DNA of 64,000 bases from Thermoplasmata archaeon (GCA_022749935.1 JAKIWQ010000001.1:1-64000), one strand, 5' to 3'. Positions 48,154 to 57,994 are shown, numbered from the stretch's first letter. The notes: generated by a model not told the origin, from the sequence alone. Numbers and translations are program-made.

Positions 48154-50358
48154 TTGAGCGCCCGCGAGCACACAAAAACCCGTTTGGCCGTCCTCTCGGT
48201 AGTCGTTTTGGCCGGTCTGGTACTGAGCGGGGTCGCCATCGGTCCCAGTCAGGCCAGCAATCGTGGATCCTCGGCGCCCGCCGTCCCGGCGCCCCCCGTG
48301 AGCCCCCCGGGCTCGCTGGCCAGGGTCACCACCACCACCCTGCATGCCCAAGGGCCGACCTATGCCGGTCCGGCCAGTCGAGCGATCATCGGTCCCTTTC
48401 CAGGGACTCCCTCGGCTGCCAGCCCGGCGCTCACGAATGAAATGAACCGCCAGCTGATCAAGGCGCCGATCCCTCTTCCCACGCCACGAGAGAAGGCCCT
48501 GTCGAACTACCATGGGGCCATGGGGTCCATCTCGGGTTCGATCGCACTCCCCTCGGTGAGTTGCGTGCCCTTGGGAGCCGGTTGCGACTCCATCAGCACC
48601 AGCTCGGGGGGCGCCACGGGCGTGAAGGGACTGAACGCGATCGACAGCAGCGGAATCTACGGGCTGACCGTCGAGCCCGCGGACCAGGGATTGTGTGCAG
48701 GCAACGGCTACGTGATGGAGGACAACAACATCGGAGAGCTCGAGGTGTTCCACTCGTCCTCGCTGAGCCATGCCTCCTCCGACATTTCGCTGGACAGTGT
48801 GATGGGCCTCCCCAACATCCCGGCGAGCATGGGAGGGCCGTGGAGCAGCGGAGGGGACACCTCGTGCCTCTATGACTACAACGACGGCGGTCACTGGTTC
48901 ATCACGGAGATCGTCTCGAACAGCTCCTGGGCCGTTGCCGGACCGTTCGGTGGTTGCTTTGCGGGCAAGGCTCTCGGCTGCTGGGAAGGGATCGCCGTGA
49001 GCACGAGCTCCAATCCCCTCGGTTCCTACAACGTGTATTTCATGAACGCCAACTACAATTCGTCCGAGCCCGGGTACCCGTACCTGCTCAACGATTTCGC
49101 CAAGATCGGGTCGACGCAGGACGCCTTCCTCGTGTTCTACGACGAATTCCCGCTTCTCTACCCGAGCGTCCCCGGGCTGGGCGGTGGGTTCCTGAACGGC
49201 GCCCAGGAGTTCGCGATCAACAAGAAGGCGTTGGAGTTGGGTCTCCCGGTGACCACCTCGTTCGGTTCTCCGAACCCCTACTTCACGATGGCGATCGAGA
49301 ACATGGGGCTCCTTGCGACTCCCAACGGGTCGTGTGCGAGCACCGGGGGATTCTATTGCTGGTTCCAGGTGATACCGGCGCAATCGCCCGACCCGACGCA
49401 GTTCGACAACACCCACGGCGGCTCGGGGTTCATGCTCGAATCGTTCGACTTTGTCGGGCAGGGAGATAACCGGATCGCCATCTTTGACTGGACGGGGCTG
49501 AAGAATCTGAACAGCTACGCGTGCGGTCAATGCACCAGCATTCACTTCGGCGGCCAGGAATTCGACAGAGTGAATCCGTACTTTGACCCCGGTGTGGTCG
49601 CTCCGCAGAAGGACGGCAAGATCCCCCTCGGTCACGCGTGCGTCGCCTACGGACTCAACAGTTCGAAGGTCTCCAAGTGTCCGGAGGGTGGAATCGCTTC
49701 CAACGGAGACGGGTTCACCCAGGCGTCGTTCGCTGGAGATCACGTGTGGGGAGCCCAGAGCACCGAGATCGACCAAACCTTCGCCACCGGAAGCGGCTGC
49801 CCGTGCACGGAGACCCACCTCGGGGTCGCCTACGACGTGATCGGAACGAAGAGCTTCGACAACCGCGGGGTGTTCAAACTCACGAACCAGGGATACATCT
49901 CTGGGGCGCACGAGGAGCTGGAATTCCCGGCGATGGCCGGCGAGGGCTCTTCGGCGGCTGACGGGGGTAACCTCGGCGCCCTGATCACCTTCGCATTGAA
50001 CGGTGACGGCGGACCCTCTGGGGCAGACCACGGGGGATTCTTCCCGAGCACGGCGTACGGATGGCTGACCGCCTCCGGTACCGGTTTGACGGGGAAGGTC
50101 ATTTACGTCGCCGACCTCGGCAAGGCGCCGCAGGACGGGTTCTCCGAGTACCAAGGATTCCCGGGGGCGACGCGACCTCGCTGGGGAGACTACAGCGAGG
50201 CAATTTTCGTGCCCAACTCGGGCGGGGCGGTCTACTTCGCGACCAACTACATCCAATCCCCGAACTGCAGCGCGGCCACCTTCCTGGTGGACCCGTCGTG
50301 CGGTGGGACTCGGGACCCGTTTGCGAATTGGGGGACCTCAGTGAACTTCGCCACGTAA
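48154..50358 (+). CDS. Large secreted/surface protein of unknown function
   Basis: Signal-like N-terminus (TRLAVLSVVVLAGLVLSGVAIG), low-complexity P/S/T linker, 734 aa open frame rich in Gly/Ser/Asn. Confidence 0.72.
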   Translation: MSAREHTKTRLAVLSVVVLAGLVLSGVAIGPSQASNRGSSAPAVPAPPVSPPGSLARVTTTTLHAQGPTYAGPASRAIIGPFPGTPSAASPALTNEMNRQLIKAPIPLPTPREKALSNYHGAMGSISGSIALPSVSCVPLGAGCDSISTSSGGATGVKGLNAIDSSGIYGLTVEPADQGLCAGNGYVMEDNNIGELEVFHSSSLSHASSDISLDSVMGLPNIPASMGGPWSSGGDTSCLYDYNDGGHWFITEIVSNSSWAVAGPFGGCFAGKALGCWEGIAVSTSSNPLGSYNVYFMNANYNSSEPGYPYLLNDFAKIGSTQDAFLVFYDEFPLLYPSVPGLGGGFLNGAQEFAINKKALELGLPVTTSFGSPNPYFTMAIENMGLLATPNGSCASTGGFYCWFQVIPAQSPDPTQFDNTHGGSGFMLESFDFVGQGDNRIAIFDWTGLKNLNSYACGQCTSIHFGGQEFDRVNPYFDPGVVAPQKDGKIPLGHACVAYGLNSSKVSKCPEGGIASNGDGFTQASFAGDHVWGAQSTEIDQTFATGSGCPCTETHLGVAYDVIGTKSFDNRGVFKLTNQGYISGAHEELEFPAMAGEGSSAADGGNLGALITFALNGDGGPSGADHGGFFPSTAYGWLTASGTGLTGKVIYVADLGKAPQDGFSEYQGFPGATRPRWGDYSEAIFVPNSGGAVYFATNYIQSPNCSAATFLVDPSCGGTRDPFANWGTSVNFAT

Positions 50359-50370
50359 GCCACCCCTCCG

Positions 50371-50391
50371 CGGGTGACCCGGGGTCACCCG
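50371..50391. repeat. Near-perfect 21-bp palindrome just downstream of the 48154-50358 stop codon
   Basis: CGGGTGACCC-G-GGGTCACCCG, arms of 10 nt. Confidence 0.6.
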
Positions 50392-50635
50392 CCCCCAACC
50401 CCTTCCTCTGCCCTTCGCCCGAATCCCGTGCGGGGTCGACCTGCTCGGTGGAGTGCCGCACGCGGTGACCTCTGGCCTTCCATGTCATCCCGATAGGGTC
50501 CCCGGAAAGGCCCCTGTCACCTCCGAGACGACCGGGGCGTGGGCGGCCGCCCGATCGACGGGCTCGGACGGCGCATTACTCGGGTGAAAGGGTGCGACGT
50601 GGGCCTTTATCTCTGCCGTCCATGTCGGTGCTGAA

Positions 50636-51076
50636 ATGGCGAACCCCGAGCGGATTGCGATGGCCCGAACCCTCGACCTTCTGGGCGCGGTTCCCCTCTT
50701 CGCGAGCGTGAACAAGCGCCAGCTTCGCATGATCGCGGACACCGCCAAGGACCGGTCGATCCGGGCCGACGAAGTGATCGTGCGGGCCGGCGAGAAGGGA
50801 GTCGGATTGTTCGTGATCTTGGAGGGCCAGGTCTCGGTGGAAAAATCGGGGAAGCAGGTCGCTCGCCTCGGACCGGGCAAGTTCTTCGGCGAGATGGCCC
50901 TCCTCGATGACGAACCGAGGACGGCGGATGTCCGCGCTGCGACGCCCGTGCGGTGCCTCGTCCTCTCCCGATGGGAGTTCTGGGGTGCCGTCTCGAAAGA
51001 GCCGGAAGTCATTCGGAACCTACTGGTCGAAACGGTCCGCCGACTTCGTTCCACCTCGCCGGGCCTCACCGAGTAG
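50636..51076 (+). CDS. Cyclic-nucleotide-binding (CRP/PKA-R fold) domain protein, stand-alone
   Basis: VPLFASVNKRQLRMIADTAKDRSIRADEVIVRAGEKGVGLFVILEGQVSVEKSGKQVARLGPGKFFGEMALLDDEPRTADVRAATPVRCLVL: FGEMALL...R(T)A phosphate-binding cassette. Confidence 0.9.
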   Translation: MANPERIAMARTLDLLGAVPLFASVNKRQLRMIADTAKDRSIRADEVIVRAGEKGVGLFVILEGQVSVEKSGKQVARLGPGKFFGEMALLDDEPRTADVRAATPVRCLVLSRWEFWGAVSKEPEVIRNLLVETVRRLRSTSPGLTE

Positions 51077-51167
51077 ACGGGCGCCCTCGTTCCGCGCCCG
51101 TGCCTGAAGGCTCCACCCTCCGCGGATCACCGGTCGCGTACGTCCGCCGAAGTGAGTCCCACGGGGC

Positions 51168-51944
51168 CTAGCTGACCGGGACTCCGGATCTTCCGGGGAG
51201 CAGACCCGTGTGCGAGGACGCGTTCGTCCCGTGGGTCGCCGCCGAGAAGACCAACTCGTACGCGACCTGACCTCGTGGGTACTCCTTCGTTCGGACGCTG
51301 CTACGTTCTACCCGGATCCCCGCCTCCCCGAGGCGATCGCGTTCCCGCTCAAACTTCTCACCGAGGTACACGTTCACGAGCGTCTGGTGGGCCTTGGCCC
51401 CGGCGACCATCCGGGTCGCCCCGACGATCGGACTCCCCACTAGGGTGAGGTTGCCGCCCACGAGGACGAGCTCGCAAGGACCCGAATCAGCCCCGAGCGA
51501 GAGGCCCACGCCCACCGGGAAGTTGCGGGAGTTGCGTCGGAGGTTGGCGATCAGACTTTCCGCGGCGGGCAGCACCGACCGGCAGAACTCCGGCACTTCT
51601 CCGAGGTCGGGGTGGTCGGCTTCCGGTCGGACCCAGTACGCCACGAACCCGTCCCCCGTGAACCGGTCGAACCATCCTCCGCTATCGTTGGCGAGGCTCC
51701 TCACCGCCTCGGTAAAGCCGATGATGAACCGAGCGTAGAGGGACGTTTGGACCGCCTCCTTCAGTACCATCGCCGACATCCGGAGGTCCCCGACGACCAC
51801 GTCGGCCTCCACCGGCGTGGAACCGCCGGTCAGGATGTTCGTGACCGCCACCTCGCCCAGCCGAACCCGGGCGTCGACGGGACCGTGCCGGGAAAGGACG
51901 GAGTCGAGCTCGGTTGCAGGTCCGGATTCACCCTCCCGGCTCAT
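51168..51944 (-). CDS. Divergent class III adenylate/guanylate cyclase-like protein
   Basis: VVVGDLRMSAMVLKEA...FTEAVRSLANDSGGWFDRFTGDGFVAYW...GVGLSLGADSGPCELVLVGGNLTLVGSPIVGATRMVAGAKAHQTLVN follows the cyclase homology domain layout with several substituted catalytic positions; ATG 51944 or the longer start 52031. Confidence 0.65.
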   Translation of the reverse strand: MSREGESGPATELDSVLSRHGPVDARVRLGEVAVTNILTGGSTPVEADVVVGDLRMSAMVLKEAVQTSLYARFIIGFTEAVRSLANDSGGWFDRFTGDGFVAYWVRPEADHPDLGEVPEFCRSVLPAAESLIANLRRNSRNFPVGVGLSLGADSGPCELVLVGGNLTLVGSPIVGATRMVAGAKAHQTLVNVYLGEKFERERDRLGEAGIRVERSSVRTKEYPRGQVAYELVFSAATHGTNASSHTGLLPGRSGVPVS

Positions 51945-52042
51945 CCACTCAGGTGACCCTCTGGGTCCCGTTAAGGTACGTTCATGCGAACCCGGTCCGG
52001 CGAAGTACGTCGGTGAGAGGGAGGATTCCATTCCCCGTCGAC

Positions 52043-52588
52043 TTAGTTCCCACGCGAGCGCTTGGGGGGACGGACCGGGCGTCCCCGAGACGACCGTCTT
52101 GGTCCGGCACTGTTCGTCCGGGTCTTTCGGGAGAGGGTCCGGGGTTGTCGCGGAACCGGGAACAACGTCGGCAGGCTGCCCGGGCTAGAAGGACCGCAGG
52201 AACACAGCCCGATCCCGTCGGGGTCCTCCACGAAGAGGAGCTGGGCCGGACCGTCCACGAACCCCACCTTCGACTTGGCCCCGGCCCGGATCACGGATCG
52301 TAGCCACCGCCGGGGATCGGAAACATAGAACCCAAAGTGGTCGAATTCCGTGCCCGGACGGAACCGTTCGTAAAACGCGGTCCCGGGCGGGTAGTAGTTG
52401 AGCTCGATACGATGGGGCGAGCCCGGGAAGACCAGATGGACCCACCTTCCCCCGTGGGAGAACCCCCCTCGCTTCACGACCCGGAATCCGAGACGACGGT
52501 AGAACCGGACCGAACGCTCGAGGTTCCGGACCCGAATGCCGGAGTACATGAACCGGACTTCGTACGACATCGAGGGGGGAGGGGGCAC
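52043..52588 (-). CDS. VOC-family protein (glyoxalase-like)
   Basis: VRFMYSGIRVRNLERSVRFYRRLGFRVV...GFYVSDPRRWLRSVIRAGAK...LFVEDPDGIGLC. Confidence 0.83.
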   Translation of the reverse strand: MPPPPSMSYEVRFMYSGIRVRNLERSVRFYRRLGFRVVKRGGFSHGGRWVHLVFPGSPHRIELNYYPPGTAFYERFRPGTEFDHFGFYVSDPRRWLRSVIRAGAKSKVGFVDGPAQLLFVEDPDGIGLCSCGPSSPGSLPTLFPVPRQPRTLSRKTRTNSAGPRRSSRGRPVRPPKRSRGN

Positions 52589-52957
52589 CCCCGTTCATAG
52601 CTCTTGTACGGTGGATCCTGACGACCGAAGTCGATTCCTCGGGACGGCCCCCCGTCGCGCCGCCGCGAGGACCACGGCCCCGGGCCTTGGATTCGGTCGA
52701 AGGACGGTTCTTAATCCCTCATGATCGAGCCGATGATGTTAGACCGGAGTGAGTGCGAGCACGCGGGGAGTGCGACCTACTCACCAGGCTGATCGGATTG
52801 AATCGACCCGTTCGTTAAGAACTGCTGAAGGTATCAGTTCGCCCGAGGAGCAGGTACGGGGGGAGCGTCGCCCGTTCGGGCTCAGCTGGACGGCTGGTGG
52901 CCGAGAAATGCGGTCGTCCTGAAGACCCTGTTCCGTGTACTGTTCGGATTCATCTGG

Positions 52958-53404
52958 GTGATCGACGGGTCCCTCAAGTTCGCCCCCGGGTTTGTGGATG
53001 CCTTCAGCGGCAAGGTCTCGGGGGCCGGTCAGCCGGCGTGGCTCCAGGGTTGGTTTGCCTTCTGGAGCACGCAAGTGAACGGCAATCCCGCGTTCTGGGT
53101 CTACCTTACCGGATCGCTCGAACTCGCCCTCGGTCTGGCGCTGGTATTCGGCTTCATGCGGAAGGCCGCCTACGCCGGCGGTGCCCTCCTGAGCCTCTTC
53201 ATCTGGGCCGTTCCCGAGGGTTTTGGGGGTCCGTACGGGCCAGGGTCGACGGACATCGGGACGGGCGCGATGTATGCCTTGCTCTTTCTCGCGCTCATCC
53301 TCATCAACGCTACCTACGGACCCAGCCGTTGGAGCCTCGACTATCTGATCGAACGTCGGTTCCCTGCGTGGGCTCGCATCGCGGAATTCGTTCCCCGTAC
53401 CTAA
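52958..53404 (+). CDS. DoxX/DoxD-like membrane protein (true start probably further upstream)
   Basis: GFIWVIDGSLKFAPGFVDAF...ELALGLALVFGFMRKAAYAGGALLSLFIWAVPEGFGGPYGPGSTDIGTGAMYALLFLALILIN. Confidence 0.72.
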   Translation: MIDGSLKFAPGFVDAFSGKVSGAGQPAWLQGWFAFWSTQVNGNPAFWVYLTGSLELALGLALVFGFMRKAAYAGGALLSLFIWAVPEGFGGPYGPGSTDIGTGAMYALLFLALILINATYGPSRWSLDYLIERRFPAWARIAEFVPRT

Positions 53405-53646
53405 ATCGTGGAACCCGGGTAGGTCGTCCGTGGCGGTGGCGTACGCCCGGGCCACCCACTCGGTCGCGGCGGAGAACGCTCGACAGGGTTCGGTGCGCTC
53501 GGCGGAGACTCACGCCCGTCCCGGGAAGGGAGCCATCGCGGCCCGTCCGACTTTATATCTGAACAAGCGGTCCACCGATGTCGCCGTCCGACCCGCACTG
53601 AACGACGGGGCCCGGAAACGGCGGGAGGAGTTCCGCGTCCGAACGA

Positions 53647-54402
53647 GTGCCCCGACGGGCGGAGCGTCCGGTCGCTCCTCCGGCGGCGGAACGGTCCACG
53701 CGCGCCCGTCTCGAACGGTTGCGAACCTCCTCCGACGAACCCCGTGAGGACCGTCTCTTCCTCGCGACGCTTCGAATCCGTATCCCGAGAGACATCTGGA
53801 CGGGCCCCTTTTCCTCGGCCCACCCTCACATCCGGCTTGAAGCGTTGAACCGGACCGACGTCACTCCGGGGCTCTCCGTCTCGGACTACTGGATCAGCGG
53901 TTCGCCTCCGGGAGTCTGGGCCCACGAGATCGGGGAGTTCCCGGATGTCGTGAAGGCGGAGAGCCTCGCCGAGGTCGGTGACGGATGTCTCTATCGTATC
54001 ACGTACAAGAATCCCCCCATCATCTACCTCTACCGCAAGCTGCGACTTCCCCTCCAGTTCCCGCTCCGGCTCCAGGCGGGGTACATCGCCTGGGAGATCG
54101 TGGCCCGATACAGTGAGTTCCAGGAGATCATGGAGCACGCCAAGATGGCCGACCCGGCCGTGTCCATCGTGTCGATCCGTCGCCGCCCGCTTCGGAGCCA
54201 CCTTCCGCTCCTCACGGATGCCCAGCACCATCTGTTGGACCAGGCGATGGCCGCCGGCTATTTTGCGGTCCCCCGGGGGATCACCCTGACCGCGCTGGCC
54301 CGGAAGCTGGGACGGAGCAAATCGGGTCTTTCCGAGACCATCGCCCTCATCGAGAAGAAGCTGTTCGAGACGGCCCTTCGCCCGGACATGGCCCTCGCCT
54401 AG
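53647..54402 (+). CDS. HTH-10 family (bacterio-opsin activator-like) transcriptional regulator; start uncertain
   Basis: C-terminal LTDAQHHLLDQAMAAGYFAVPRGITLTALARKLGRSKSGLSETIALIEKKLFE is the HTH_10 signature. Confidence 0.82.
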   Translation: MPRRAERPVAPPAAERSTRARLERLRTSSDEPREDRLFLATLRIRIPRDIWTGPFSSAHPHIRLEALNRTDVTPGLSVSDYWISGSPPGVWAHEIGEFPDVVKAESLAEVGDGCLYRITYKNPPIIYLYRKLRLPLQFPLRLQAGYIAWEIVARYSEFQEIMEHAKMADPAVSIVSIRRRPLRSHLPLLTDAQHHLLDQAMAAGYFAVPRGITLTALARKLGRSKSGLSETIALIEKKLFETALRPDMALA

Positions 54403-54524
54403 CCGCCAACCCCCCCGGAAACCCCGGGCGCCCGACCGAACCCGTTCGGTGGGCCGAACGAGTTCGGCCTCGCCTCATCCCCTGAACGGCGGTAGAAGGT
54501 TTCGGAGCAGACCCGGCATCGCAG

Positions 54525-55256
54525 ATGGGCGCCGTGAACACGTGCGGGGGGGTTCCGCCCCCGGTCGGCTCGATCTTGATCTCGGGGGTCGGCGAACGGT
54601 CGATCTCGATCCTCGTGGCCGCTCTCGCCCGGAGGGACCCGTACCCGTTCGGGTGGGCCGATTGTTCGCGGGCCGGCCAGGTGTGGGACGCCGTAGCGCA
54701 GCGGCTTCTCGCGGAGGGATCGGACCGGAGCCGAGAAGTCCCCATGGACCTGGACGAACTCCGTCCACCGCCGTCCCCCGAGGAGGCGCTCTCGCGACTC
54801 GTCGCGCCCGACCCCGCGCCCACCCCCCTAGAGTCCCGGCTCGCGGCCTTCCTTCGTCTCCCCGTGCTCTTCCAACGGCTGGCGTCGCGCACCGCAACCC
54901 CGAGCGGGAGGTCGGCGATCGTCCTCACGAACGTGGACTCGCTTCCTGCGAACCTCATGGAAGCCGCCCTGGGGCCGCTCGAAATCCACGAGACGCTCCA
55001 CGCGGAGGGAGTGACCCTCCTCGTCACATTCCGCGGAACGCCCCCCAGTCGGCTCGAGGGAGTGTTCGACCAAGGGTACCGCGTCGAAGCTCCCGTCGGC
55101 TCCGACTGGCAGGAGGCCCGTGTGGCCCGCGCCCGCGGGAATCCCGCCGACGGGTTACCCCCGAGCGGCCTGTTACGGGAGTGGCTCCCGTCGCTGGGGC
55201 TCACCGAACTGCACCTCGACCGATTGGGCGACTCGCCGGGTCCCCGTCCCCGTTAG
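54525..55256 (+). CDS. Hypothetical protein, possibly a degenerate RecA/KaiC-like ATPase fold
   Basis: Open frame; SILISGVGERSISILVAALARRDPYPFGWADCSRAG...SAIVLTNVDSLP resembles a KaiC-like core without a canonical GKT/S P-loop. Confidence 0.5.
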   Translation: MGAVNTCGGVPPPVGSILISGVGERSISILVAALARRDPYPFGWADCSRAGQVWDAVAQRLLAEGSDRSREVPMDLDELRPPPSPEEALSRLVAPDPAPTPLESRLAAFLRLPVLFQRLASRTATPSGRSAIVLTNVDSLPANLMEAALGPLEIHETLHAEGVTLLVTFRGTPPSRLEGVFDQGYRVEAPVGSDWQEARVARARGNPADGLPPSGLLREWLPSLGLTELHLDRLGDSPGPRPR

Positions 55257-55349
55257 GCTTCTCCCCGACCGGAGCCGGCTCCGCCCAGAGGAGACGTCGG
55301 CCCATCGCTCGCGCATCAAGTTGAATACCCCCCTTCAGTTCGGCCCGGC

Positions 55350-57860
55350 GTGAAGGTCCGGGAGTACGCCCTGGACCTCGAGGTCGAATCCGCCACAGGG
55401 GTGTTCCGGGGCGACCTGACCCTGAGTGGCTCCGACCTCCGGGGATTGGTCGAGCTCGACTCCGAGGACCTGGACGTCAGCTCGGCCAGTGTCGACGGAA
55501 CCCCCGTCCCCTTCTCGGTTGATCCGACCCGCCAAAAGCTCATCGTGGACGCGGGGGACCGGGACGGCTCTCAACTCCGAGTGTTCTACACCGGGGCGGC
55601 CTCGCGCAAGAGCCTGTCCGGATTGTACTTCTCCTCCTCGGGCGAATTCCCCGTGCTGACCACTATGATGGAGCCGATCTCATGCCGTCGCCTGTTGCCG
55701 TGTCTCGACGTACCGGATGCGAAGGCCGTTTTTCGGCTGAGCGTCACGACCGAAGTCGGGCTGACGGTGATCTCGAACGCCGACCTGGTCGGTGCCGAGC
55801 CCTCCGGGGGCCGACAGAAGTGGACGTTCGCTCGGACACCGCCGATGGCGACCTACCTGCTCTACCTGGGCATCGGGCCGTTCGAAACGATGGAGTGCGT
55901 CCACGACGGGGTTCGGATCATCGCCGCCACCCTACCGGGCAAGGTAGCGCGTACGCGGGGCCTGCTGGAATCCGCGGGCCCGCTGCTTCAGGCCTACGGA
56001 GAGTACTACGGCCAGCGGTACCCCCTCTCGAAGTTGCACCTGGTCGGGGTCCCGGACCTGTGGGCCGGCGCGATGGAGAACTGGGGCGCGATCGCGTTTC
56101 CCGAGCTCGGGCTCCTCGTGGACGCGGCGACCAGTCCCGCGATCCGACGCTGGGCGATGGAGACGCTCGCGCACGAGATTGCGCACCAGTGGTTTGGAAA
56201 CCTCGTGACCATGCGGTCGTTCAACGACCTCTGGTTGAACGAGAGTTTCGCGACGTTCGTGGCCGCGAAGATGGAGGCGCGACTCGGCATGCGGACGGAT
56301 GCGTGGAGCGAGTTTCTCGTACGGATCAGCCCGGCCTACTTTGGAGATTCGCTCGCGAGCACGCATCCCATCCAGATGGACATTACCGACCCCAAGACCA
56401 TCGCCGAAAGCACCGATGAGATCACCTACTTCAAGGGTGCCAGCGTCGTCCGGATGATCGAGGCCTACCTCGGCGAGGACGTCTTCCGCCGAGGTGTAGC
56501 CGCCTACCTCGAGCGATACCAGTACGGGAATGCCCGGGGCGACGACCTGTGGGCGATCCTGGAATCGGTCTCGGGCGAACCCGTGACGGAGGTACTCCGT
56601 GCCTGGGTGGAGCGACCCGGGTTCCCGGTCGTACGGGCGAGTCTTCGAGGGGCTGCGCTGCAGCTGGAGCAATCGCGGTTCCGGTTCGGACCCGCCCGGC
56701 CCGAGGAGCCCCCCTGGCCCATTCCCCTGACGCTGACGGTAGGAGGTGTGACGCAGCGGCTGGTGCTCGGCTCCCACAAGACGGAGCTCCCGTACGATGG
56801 GTCGGCTAAGCTGCGCATCAACCCCGGGCGCTCCGCGTTTGTCCGGGTCTGGTTCGCCTCCGAGCTCCGGGCGGGAATCCTGCGGGACCTTCCGACGATG
56901 GACGGGGCGGAGCGATGGGCCATCCTCAATGACGGGTGGGCGTTTCTCCTGTCCGGCGACTCGAGTCTCCCGGAAGTCCTCGAGCTGGTGCATGCCGCTC
57001 GGGCGTGTTCGGACTATCCGAGCGTGTGGGAGCTGGCGCACTCCCTCGCCGCACTCGAGATGATCGCCGGGGAGGACGCCGCCTTCCGGGAGGCCGCCCT
57101 GACCTTTTACCGAACCCAGTTGGACCGCCTCACCCTCGACGAGCGTCCCGGCGAACCCGACACGGACCCGGTGCTCCGGGAACAATTGGCCCTGAACTTG
57201 GCCCGGCTCGATGAGGGATTTGCCGAGGAGCTCGCCCATCGGTTCGACACGATCGATCGACTCGCAGCAGCCCTCCGGCCCGCGGTCGTGTACGCGTTCG
57301 CTCGGACGCGAGGGGAGGGGGCCTACGCCCCTCTCCTCGCACGGGCGCGCTCGACCGCCGATGAGGACGGGGCGTTGCAGAGCGGCGAAGCCCTCGGCGG
57401 CATGCCCACGGAGGAGCTGCTCGTGCGCGCGCTCGAGGCCTCCCTCGAACCGGGCATGCGGGCCACCGTGACCTACGAGATTATCACCGGTGTCGCACGA
57501 AATCGACGAGGCGGAAGCCTCGCCTGGGCCTGGTTGAAGAAAAACCTCCGGGAGATGGAGGACCGTGCGAGGGGGAGTTGGGCGCTCGCCCGCTTGCTCG
57601 AGCGAACGATTCCCCTCGTCGGGCTCGGACGGAGGGAGGAGGTGGAGCGCTACTTTGCCTCCGAAAGCTTCCCCGAGGCGGCGAACGGGATTCGAAAGTC
57701 GCTCGAAGTGCTCTCCCTCGAAACGCGTCTTGCTTCCCGGATCCTGACGGCGGGTCGGGCCCCCGCCATCGGAGCGGCCACGGAGCCCGGGGCCCCCCGC
57801 CCCGTCCTCGCGGCCGGTGTACGGGCCGGTGGACGCTTGGATCGGCGACCTAGCGGTTGA
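55350..57860 (+). CDS. M1-family aminopeptidase (tricorn-interacting factor F3-like)
   Basis: AGAMENWGAIAF and HEIAHQWFGNLVTMRSFNDLWLNESFATF (GAMEN, HExxHx18E). Confidence 0.93.
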   Translation: MKVREYALDLEVESATGVFRGDLTLSGSDLRGLVELDSEDLDVSSASVDGTPVPFSVDPTRQKLIVDAGDRDGSQLRVFYTGAASRKSLSGLYFSSSGEFPVLTTMMEPISCRRLLPCLDVPDAKAVFRLSVTTEVGLTVISNADLVGAEPSGGRQKWTFARTPPMATYLLYLGIGPFETMECVHDGVRIIAATLPGKVARTRGLLESAGPLLQAYGEYYGQRYPLSKLHLVGVPDLWAGAMENWGAIAFPELGLLVDAATSPAIRRWAMETLAHEIAHQWFGNLVTMRSFNDLWLNESFATFVAAKMEARLGMRTDAWSEFLVRISPAYFGDSLASTHPIQMDITDPKTIAESTDEITYFKGASVVRMIEAYLGEDVFRRGVAAYLERYQYGNARGDDLWAILESVSGEPVTEVLRAWVERPGFPVVRASLRGAALQLEQSRFRFGPARPEEPPWPIPLTLTVGGVTQRLVLGSHKTELPYDGSAKLRINPGRSAFVRVWFASELRAGILRDLPTMDGAERWAILNDGWAFLLSGDSSLPEVLELVHAARACSDYPSVWELAHSLAALEMIAGEDAAFREAALTFYRTQLDRLTLDERPGEPDTDPVLREQLALNLARLDEGFAEELAHRFDTIDRLAAALRPAVVYAFARTRGEGAYAPLLARARSTADEDGALQSGEALGGMPTEELLVRALEASLEPGMRATVTYEIITGVARNRRGGSLAWAWLKKNLREMEDRARGSWALARLLERTIPLVGLGRREEVERYFASESFPEAANGIRKSLEVLSLETRLASRILTAGRAPAIGAATEPGAPRPVLAAGVRAGGRLDRRPSG

Positions 57861-57994
57861 ACTCAGAGCCGAGCGAGTCGAGAGTGAGGCGCCCGCCGCG
57901 CCTCCGGCCCAGATGGTCGAGCCACGCACGGCCTCGGCGGGGTGTGGCCCGATCCGCCCCCTCGACGGGCTCAACGCCTATGTAGGCCAGTCTA

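Noticed and set aside
47734-50256. 840-aa minus-strand ORF antisense to the secreted protein
   Set aside because: Arg/Gly/Pro/Val-rich low-information translation; a high-GC shadow ORF of 48154-50358, which has a signal peptide and normal composition.
50371-50391. Intrinsic terminator call for the palindrome
   Set aside because: No downstream T-run, and hairpin-dependent termination is not the standard archaeal mechanism; kept only as a repeat.
55932-57974. 680-aa minus-strand ORF antisense to the M1 aminopeptidase
   Set aside because: No recognisable motif; the opposite strand has GAMEN and HExxH motifs.
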